The translations under genes were made by a program, and so were the position numbers. Positions 1-4,907 of a DNA stretch of 7,420 nucleotides are shown here, one piece after another. The notes beneath the pieces were generated by a model. That model made no database searches and had not been told where the DNA came from. It saw only the letters and a list, made by a program, of their open reading frames with translations. The DNA is from Lysobacterales bacterium. GTDB lineage: Bacteria > Pseudomonadota > Gammaproteobacteria > Xanthomonadales > Xanthomonadaceae. The stretch's first letter is position 1. Each line of letters opens with the position of its first letter. The stretch is from contig JAGRJX010000259.1 of the NCBI GenBank assembly GCA_020442545.1, forward strand, positions 1-7,420, read 5' to 3'.

Positions 1-1239
1 CACGAAACACTGATCGCGGATGTGATGACCGTGCTCGACGAAGTCGACTACGCGCATCGCCATGTCGGTAGCTGGATGCGCACGCGCCGGCGCCGGATCA
101 ACACCAGTTTCCTGCCCGCGCGCGCCGAACTGAGGCCGATGCCCTTGGGGGTGATCGGCGTGGTGTCGCCGTGGAATTACCCGATCAACCTGGCGCTGAT
201 CCCGTTGGCCAATGCGCTGGCCGCCGGCAACCACGTGATGCTGAAGCCGTCGGAAAGCTCGCCGAACTGCTCGCGCCTGCTGGCCGAGATGCTGGCCGAA
301 GTATTCCCCAGCGACCAGGTCTGCGTGATCGAGGGCGGTCCGGAAATCGGCGCGGCCTTCTGCGCGCTGCCCTTCGACCACCTGCTGTTTACCGGCTCCA
401 CCGCCATCGGTCGCAAGGTGGCTGCTGCTGCCGCGCCCAACCTGACACCGATCACGCTGGAACTGGGCGGCAAGTCGCCGGCGCTGATCGCACCCGACTA
501 CCCGCTGGAAAAGGCCGTCGAGCGCATCGTTGCCGGCAAATGCCTCAACGCCGGCCAGACCTGCGTCGCGCCCGACTACGTGCTGGTGCATCGCGACCGC
601 CGCGACGATTTCGTCACCGCGTGGAAGGCCAGTCTGGCGCGTCGCTACCCGACGCTGCGCGACAACCCGGACGTCACCGGCATCATCTCCAACCGTGAGG
701 CCGCGCGACTCAACGGCCTGATCGACGACGCCCGCATGCGTGGCCTGGACGTTATCCAGCACACACCTGACGGCGACATCGACGAAGCAGGCCACGAAGG
801 CCTGTACCTCGTCCCGCCCACGCTGATCCTCGAACCCGAAGACGATGCCGCCGTGATGCAGGCGGAAATCTTCGGCCCGGTGTTGCCGGTGCAGAGCTAC
901 GAGAACATCGAGGAAGCCATCGCCTACATCCAGGAGCGCGACCGCCCGCTGGCCTTCTATCCCTTCGACCGCAACAGCCGGCGCCTCGAACGCACGCTGG
1001 ATTCAGTGATCGCCGGCAGCGTCTGCGTCAACGACACGCTGATCCAGTTCGGCCAGCACGACCTGCCCATCGGCGGCGTCGGCGCCAGCGGCATGGGCCA
1101 CTACCACGGCCAGTACGGCTTCGACACCTTCAGCAAACTCATGCCCATCGTCCGCCAGCCGCGCCTCAACGCCATGAGCTTTTTTGACCCGCCCTACGGT
1201 AAGCTCGCGACATGGCTGGCGAAGCTGTTGAGCCGCTAG
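1..1239 (+). CDS. Coniferyl-aldehyde-dehydrogenase-like aldehyde dehydrogenase (5' end missing)
   Basis: This is a cytosolic aldehyde dehydrogenase that oxidises an aldehyde to its acid with NAD(P)+. The frame is open from base 1, so the true start lies upstream; 412 codons are visible, and relatives have about 470-480 residues. Counting from base 1, the visible landmarks are the SPWNYP cofactor/oxyanion segment (Asn at codon 59), FTGS (130-133), LELGGKSP with the general-base Glu (codon 154), NAGQTC with the catalytic Cys (codon 188, bases 562-564), and the C-terminal EIFGPVLPV segment (289 on). The N-terminal style (HETL..V...LDE..YA.RH...WM) and the short C-terminus resemble the coniferyl aldehyde dehydrogenase (CalB-type) branch, which acts on phenylpropanoid or related bulky aldehydes in some bacteria. 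The substrate cannot be read from the sequence, and many genomes carry this branch without lignin catabolism. All key residues are intact. The next gene begins 57 bases downstream on the same strand but is functionally unrelated. Confidence 0.93.
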   Translation, partial: HETLIADVMTVLDEVDYAHRHVGSWMRTRRRRINTSFLPARAELRPMPLGVIGVVSPWNYPINLALIPLANALAAGNHVMLKPSESSPNCSRLLAEMLAEVFPSDQVCVIEGGPEIGAAFCALPFDHLLFTGSTAIGRKVAAAAAPNLTPITLELGGKSPALIAPDYPLEKAVERIVAGKCLNAGQTCVAPDYVLVHRDRRDDFVTAWKASLARRYPTLRDNPDVTGIISNREAARLNGLIDDARMRGLDVIQHTPDGDIDEAGHEGLYLVPPTLILEPEDDAAVMQAEIFGPVLPVQSYENIEEAIAYIQERDRPLAFYPFDRNSRRLERTLDSVIAGSVCVNDTLIQFGQHDLPIGGVGASGMGHYHGQYGFDTFSKLMPIVRQPRLNAMSFFDPPYGKLATWLAKLLSR

Positions 1240-1247
1240 CTTCATCG

Positions 1248-1282
1248 TTCTTGGTGCTCGGCGCCGACCTCATCACCAAGAA
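1248..1282 (+). promoter_or_regulatory. Inverted repeat (9-bp perfect stem) between the dehydrogenase gene and the propeller gene
   Basis: TTCTTGGTG (1248-1256) and CACCAAGAA (1274-1282) are perfect reverse complements separated by 17 bases. The loop itself contains the 10-bp palindrome TCGGCGCCGA (1258-1267). The right arm ends on the first A of the AAGGA Shine-Dalgarno sequence of the next gene. No T-run follows on either strand, so a classical intrinsic terminator is not supported. It could be a U-tract-less terminator for the dehydrogenase gene, an operator, or an RNA hairpin that affects translation start of the next gene. Confidence 0.45.
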
Positions 1283-1286
1283 AGGA
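1282..1286 (+). promoter_or_regulatory. Shine-Dalgarno sequence of the propeller gene
   Basis: AAGGA lies 10 bases before ATG 1297. It supports this ATG as the start, as does the signal peptide that begins immediately at this Met. Confidence 0.6.
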
Positions 1287-1296
1287 CTCTGACCTG

Positions 1297-1377
1297 ATGG
1301 CACGGGACACGCGACCGGGATTGCTGACCACGCTGGCGTTTTCAATTGCGGTACTGATGCCCGCATCCGCCTTTGCG
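1297..1377 (+). other. Signal peptide of the propeller protein
   Basis: Codons 1-27 encode arginines at 3 and 6, a hydrophobic core (about residues 9-21) and the end ASAFA, an AxA signal peptidase I site before Gln28. There is no lipobox cysteine, so a lipoprotein is unlikely. The mature protein should be periplasmic, surface-associated or secreted. Confidence 0.8.
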
Positions 1378-4300
1378 CAAGTGGACTACATGGAGGGCTT
1401 GGGAGTTGGTGATCCCGAGGCCTATGGGAGCGCCGCCAACGCGGGTTCCTTTACGTCTGGGTCGTATACCGATTGCAGCAGACGGGTCGTATCAGCGGAT
1501 GGCCGCTATGTGGTGTTCGAGTCCGGCGCCAGCAACCTTGTGGCGAACGACACCAATGGCGTCGTCGACGTATTCCTGCGTGATCGATTGATGGGTCGCA
1601 CCGAGCTGATCAGTGTGGCTTCGGCTGGCGAGCAAGGAAGCGAACGGAGTGGTTCGCCGGTCGTCTCTGCTGACGGTCGCTACGTCGCCTTCGTCTCCGC
1701 CGCCACCAACTTCGATAGCGTTGATCAGGGCCAAGCTGACGATGTGTTTTTGCGAGACCGTGAGGCGGGCACCACCACCCGTATCAGCGTCTCGTCGTCT
1801 GGTGGAGAGCCCGATGCTGATTCACGCGCCCCCAGTCTCTCCGATGACGGCCTGCGCGTTGCGTTCGCCTCCGACGCAAGGAATTTGATCAGCACGACGT
1901 GGGAAGACCGTCATTCGGGTGTCTATTTGCGAGACCTGACCGCACAGACGACTGCACTGGTCAGCAGACCCAGGGAGGACGGTGCCGTCAGGCCCGTTGC
2001 CAACTGTCCATCACTCTCCGGCAACGGCCACTACCTGGCCTTCACGGCTCACGGCCCCGTTTCGGTTATCAATGACGGTGACCAGGGCGAGGCCGGAAAC
2101 CTGTTCCGGGCAGACCTCGAGACCGGAGAGGTCGAGTGGATTGATGTCGAAGGATCGGGCGCCAACTGTGCATTCGCGAGTTGGATGCCTTCCATCTCTT
2201 CCGATGGGTCACGCGTGCTCTTTTTTTCTTATGACGCCTCCGGACAGGCACCCTCCCGGGCAAACCTGGAAGCCTGTCTGGTGGACTTGAACGCCCACGT
2301 GACGAGGAACATCAGCCAGTACAGTCTGGGTGACTACCTCGGGTACCTCACACGCCTATCCCTGTCCTCGGATGGGAGCCTTGCCGTTTTCACTTCCACC
2401 GACCGAGAAGTCGTCGGTGACGCCTTCCTGTGGGTTGACGGCGAAGGAGTCAATCAGTTGTCAGCCCCAATTTTTAGTGGTGTCGACGATCCGGTTCTGG
2501 TTAATCGCGCAATTGGATTGAGTGGCGACGGTCAGACGCTGGCATTCACCTACGCGCACGATGGGGCCGCAGCAGATGGCGATTTCGAGGGGGAGTCTCA
2601 GGTCGGACTGATGTCGCTGGGAGACGGGATCAGCGAAACGGTCAGCATCGCCGATCAGGGGATGAGCTTCCCGGGAGTGGCGAATGACGCCGTATTCCCC
2701 GCTGACTTCCAGACCAGCATGTCGCGTGGCGCTGAAACGCTGATCATCCGGTCCTGGGCTGACAACCTTGTTGCTGGCGGCCAAGACTCTACGTCGGACA
2801 CTTTCGTGATTGATCGGAAGTCGAGCCTAACCGAAGCCATTTCCGAGCCGAAGGCCCTGCACCCCTCCACGCCCGCGCGAATCAGCGATAGCGATCACTA
2901 TCTCGTCTTTGCGTCACAGGCTTCCGATCTCGTTGATGGCGACATCAACAACATGGCGGATGTATTCCTACGTGATCGCGAGACCGGTACGACACGACTG
3001 GTGAGTCAGCAGGCAGACGGCCAGGCGGGTGTCGAGGCTAGCGACGATCCATTTGTCTCGGATGACGGGCGATGGGTCGCTTTCCGGTCCAAGGCTGACC
3101 TGATCGATGGCGGGGCTCTGGACGTCGGCAGCGGAATCTATCTGCGCGACATGGCGTCAGACACCGTGATGCGCGTCGATACAAAAGACGATCAAAGAGT
3201 TTCTGACAGCTACAAGGTCTACGCGCTATCTGCGGATGGACGCTTTGTTCTGTTTGCTCCAGGCGTATTTGAGCCCTACGTTGCATCTCCTGCCTCGCGC
3301 TTCCGGATCTACGACCGCGACCAGGATCTGGTATCTCCGGCGTTTCCGGGTGGAACGCTTTCCGATCCGCAGGTTGGCGTCAAGCACGTGCAGATGTCCT
3401 CGGACGGCCGCTTCATCGCTTTCATCACCGGCGAGCCTCAAGTTGATGACGACCACAATGTCGCCGATGACGCCTACATGCTGGATCGCGGTAGCAATGA
3501 GCTCACCTGGATAACCAGGAACGCGCGGCTGGCCAGCTACCGTGATCTGTTGGAAATGGCGCTGTCTCGCGATGGCCGGTATGTCGCGCTGACATTGGGA
3601 ACGCGGGGTGAATCCAACAATGGGGGAATCCACGTCCGACATGATGTCTACCGCTTCGAACGGCAAAGCGGCTTGCTGCAACGGATGGATACGGACCGCT
3701 TCGGCAGGAGGGCCGATGGGTTCAGAAATAACGTCGCCATTTCGCCGGATGGTGAGTGGGTGGCGTTCCTCGGCGAAGACTGGGGTGACGTGACCCAGTT
3801 CGGGTCACCTTGGCGCTGGCAGCTGGATGCAGGGGCACACGGCACTGGTGGTTACCTGGTCCACGCGACTGCGCCCAACCTCAGCGGCGCCTTCTACGAC
3901 CCGGCCAATAGCGGTCACGGCTGGCTGTTCGAGCAGCTGGAGACGGAAGATGGCCCGTTGTTGGTTGCCACCTGGTACGCCTACCGCGATGGCAAACAGC
4001 TGTGGATGCTGGGTACGGCGCCGATTGAGAACGGTGGCGCCAGCATTCCGATGACCTTGTTCAGCGGTGGCGACTTCCCGCCGGCTTTCGATCCTGCCTC
4101 GGTTGCGACACAGCCCTTCGGCACGCTGGACATCGTGATGAGCGACGTCGACCACGGCCAAGCAAGCTGGACCAGCGAAGTTGACGGCTTGGGCAGTGGC
4201 GAAGCGGACTTTGTGCGCCTCAGCAGCATTTCCAATTCAAACGAAGCCGATCAGCTCAGCGGCTGCCACAGCGGCAGCTGGTATGACCCGCAGCAGAGCG

Positions 4301-4644
4301 GTCACGGCTTGCAGCTGCAGGTGATCGACAGTGGTGACACGAAGACGGCCATCGCCATCTGGTTCCACTACCTCAACGGCGAGCCGCGGTGGCTGCTGGG
4401 CAGCGGTCCGGTGGACGGTGATCATGCCGATCTGGCCATGGCCATCACCCACGGCGCGGATTTCCCACCGGACTACGACCCGGCCGACAAGGTGCAGGAG
4501 CCGTGGGGCGTGCTGCGCTTCACGGTGAACAGTGCTAACCAGGCGCAGATCAACTGGGATGCGGACTACGCCGGTTACGGCGATGGCAGCATGAACCTGC
4601 AGCGCCTGACGCAGCTCGATGGACACGCCTGCATCCTGAACTGA
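1297..4644 (+). CDS. Exported protein: fourteen PD40/TolB-like propeller repeats plus two copies of an unnamed C-terminal domain
   Basis: The function is unknown. This is a predicted exported 1115-residue protein. Residues 1-27 form a Sec-type signal peptide (arginines, a hydrophobic stretch, then PASAFA before Gln28). From about residue 62 to 856 a PD40-like motif recurs fourteen times (S-x-D-G-R-x-V-x-F, then often DVFLRDR-x-x-G-T-T-R-x-S). The anchor Ser sits at 66, 124, 182, 241, 301, 357, 409, 476, 530, 588, 645, 701, 757 and 816. Fourteen repeats fit two seven-bladed beta-propellers, a fold that usually binds proteins, peptides or glycans. TolB shares the repeat, but its N-terminal domain is absent and the length is far greater, so this is not TolB. 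Residues 863-976 and 988-1105 are two copies of a domain with YDPxxSGHG near the start and DFPPxxDPA in the middle. No catalytic motif is recognisable. Codon-third-position G/C is lower in the propeller part than in the C-terminal part. The real extent is clear; the role is not. Confidence 0.93.
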   Translation: MARDTRPGLLTTLAFSIAVLMPASAFAQVDYMEGLGVGDPEAYGSAANAGSFTSGSYTDCSRRVVSADGRYVVFESGASNLVANDTNGVVDVFLRDRLMGRTELISVASAGEQGSERSGSPVVSADGRYVAFVSAATNFDSVDQGQADDVFLRDREAGTTTRISVSSSGGEPDADSRAPSLSDDGLRVAFASDARNLISTTWEDRHSGVYLRDLTAQTTALVSRPREDGAVRPVANCPSLSGNGHYLAFTAHGPVSVINDGDQGEAGNLFRADLETGEVEWIDVEGSGANCAFASWMPSISSDGSRVLFFSYDASGQAPSRANLEACLVDLNAHVTRNISQYSLGDYLGYLTRLSLSSDGSLAVFTSTDREVVGDAFLWVDGEGVNQLSAPIFSGVDDPVLVNRAIGLSGDGQTLAFTYAHDGAAADGDFEGESQVGLMSLGDGISETVSIADQGMSFPGVANDAVFPADFQTSMSRGAETLIIRSWADNLVAGGQDSTSDTFVIDRKSSLTEAISEPKALHPSTPARISDSDHYLVFASQASDLVDGDINNMADVFLRDRETGTTRLVSQQADGQAGVEASDDPFVSDDGRWVAFRSKADLIDGGALDVGSGIYLRDMASDTVMRVDTKDDQRVSDSYKVYALSADGRFVLFAPGVFEPYVASPASRFRIYDRDQDLVSPAFPGGTLSDPQVGVKHVQMSSDGRFIAFITGEPQVDDDHNVADDAYMLDRGSNELTWITRNARLASYRDLLEMALSRDGRYVALTLGTRGESNNGGIHVRHDVYRFERQSGLLQRMDTDRFGRRADGFRNNVAISPDGEWVAFLGEDWGDVTQFGSPWRWQLDAGAHGTGGYLVHATAPNLSGAFYDPANSGHGWLFEQLETEDGPLLVATWYAYRDGKQLWMLGTAPIENGGASIPMTLFSGGDFPPAFDPASVATQPFGTLDIVMSDVDHGQASWTSEVDGLGSGEADFVRLSSISNSNEADQLSGCHSGSWYDPQQSGHGLQLQVIDSGDTKTAIAIWFHYLNGEPRWLLGSGPVDGDHADLAMAITHGADFPPDYDPADKVQEPWGVLRFTVNSANQAQINWDADYAGYGDGSMNLQRLTQLDGHACILN
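1480..2709 (+). repeat. Propeller repeats 1-7 (first predicted seven-bladed propeller)
   Basis: Seven protein-level repeats of 52-67 residues with anchor Ser at 66, 124, 182, 241, 301, 357 and 409. Blades 1 and 2 carry the complete pattern ending in DVFLRDR (1567-1587 and 1741-1761). Blades 4 to 7 are more divergent in the outer half, keeping mainly the S-x-(D/N)-G-x-x-x-x-F core. The repetition is clear in protein but weak in DNA, meaning the repeats are old and kept by selection on the fold. Confidence 0.75.
2710..3864 (+). repeat. Propeller repeats 8-14 (second predicted seven-bladed propeller)
   Basis: Seven further repeats with anchor Ser at 476, 530, 588, 645, 701, 757 and 816. Blade 8 has lost the DG pair (SMSRGAE) and blade 9 reads SDSDHY. 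Blade 9 has the full DVFLRDRETGTTR pattern (from 2959). Blade 14 is followed by a Trp-containing stretch and a linker rather than another repeat. The boundary with blade 7 is set by the count of seven and is approximate. Confidence 0.75.
3883..4224 (+). repeat. C-terminal domain, copy 1 (YDPxxSGHG / DFPPxxDP type)
   Basis: Residues 863-976. Landmarks in order are FYDPANSGHGW, WYAYRDGKQLWMLG, GGDFPPAFDPASV, FGTLDIVMSD and GSGEADFVRL. It aligns along its length with copy 2, with matching aromatic, Gly and DP positions. I recognise the pattern from hypothetical exported proteins of Xanthomonadales and relatives but cannot attach a family name. This copy has no cysteine. Confidence 0.7.
4258..4611 (+). 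repeat. C-terminal domain, copy 2 (YDPxxSGHG / DFPPxxDP type)
   Basis: Residues 988-1105. Landmarks are WYDPQQSGHGL, WFHYLNGEPRWLLG, GADFPPDYDPADK, WGVLRFTV and GDGSMNLQRL. The codons for SGHG are identical in both copies, inside a shared 13-base stretch (3910-3922 and 4297-4309); elsewhere the DNA has diverged. Unlike copy 1 it is flanked by two cysteines, Cys990 and Cys1112. Confidence 0.7.
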
Positions 4645-4658
4645 GTGCGTGCGCGCAC
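4645..4658 (+). terminator. Weak hairpin immediately after the propeller gene
   Basis: GTGCG (4645-4649) and CGCAC (4654-4658) form a perfect 5-bp stem with a 4-base loop directly after the TGA stop. No T-run follows, and the segment can also pair as the 10-bp palindrome at 4649-4658. Only a weak terminator candidate; GC-rich genomes often rely on Rho instead. Confidence 0.25.
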
Positions 4659-4718
4659 ATCGGGAACGCGGCAAGCGGGCGCGGGGCAGCGACAAGCCTG
4701 GCTGCCAGCCCCCGGCAT

Positions 4719-4747
4719 CCACGAAAACCAACCGCTCGTCGGATAAT
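4719..4747 (+). promoter_or_regulatory. Possible promoter of the protease gene (-10 like GATAAT)
   Basis: GATAAT (4742-4747) matches the sigma-70 -10 consensus TATAAT at five of six positions and is the most AT-rich spot in the 170-base gap before the protease gene. The segment 17 bases upstream (4719-4724, CCACGA) is a poor -35 match. Transcription from it would give a leader of about 60 bases. The rest of the gap, 4659-4718 and 4748-4801, shows nothing I can name. Confidence 0.3.
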
Positions 4748-4801
4748 TGCAAATCCCGCCCGGTGCCCGCATGTTGCGCGGCTGTTCGGAAAGGTTCACT
4801 C

Positions 4802-4806
4802 GGGGA
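4802..4806 (+). promoter_or_regulatory. Shine-Dalgarno-like sequence of the protease gene
   Basis: GGGGA lies 8 bases before ATG 4815. The frame stays open for some distance upstream without a better start, but only this ATG leads directly into a signal peptide, so it is preferred. Confidence 0.5.
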
Positions 4807-4814
4807 TTCAAGCA

Positions 4815-4907
4815 ATGAAGGGATTGGTGGGGCGCTCGGGGCGCCGTTTCGTCGTTGTCGCCGCGCTGCTTTCGTCGGCGCTTGTGCAGACGGCAGCATG
4901 GTCTGCG
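4815..4907 (+). other. Signal peptide of the protease
   Basis: Codons 1-31 encode a basic start (Lys2, Arg7, Arg10, Arg11), a hydrophobic core from Phe12 to about Val24, and AAWSA before Asn32. Cleavage after Ala31 or Ala28 is equally readable. There is no lipobox. Confidence 0.75.

Noticed and set aside
171..698. 175-codon open frame on the + strand inside the dehydrogenase gene
   Set aside because: Out of frame with the dehydrogenase motifs, Arg-rich translation, no independent start signal.
1297..3864. Assignment of the propeller gene as tolB
   Set aside because: Repeats are TolB-like, but the N-terminal TolB domain is missing, the protein is about two and a half times too long, and no tol-pal genes are adjacent.
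4839..4854. Twin-arginine (Tat) signal in the protease leader (GRRFVV)
   Set aside because: The pair Arg10-Arg11 is present, but the rest of the S/T-R-R-x-F-L-K consensus is not. An ordinary Sec signal explains the region.
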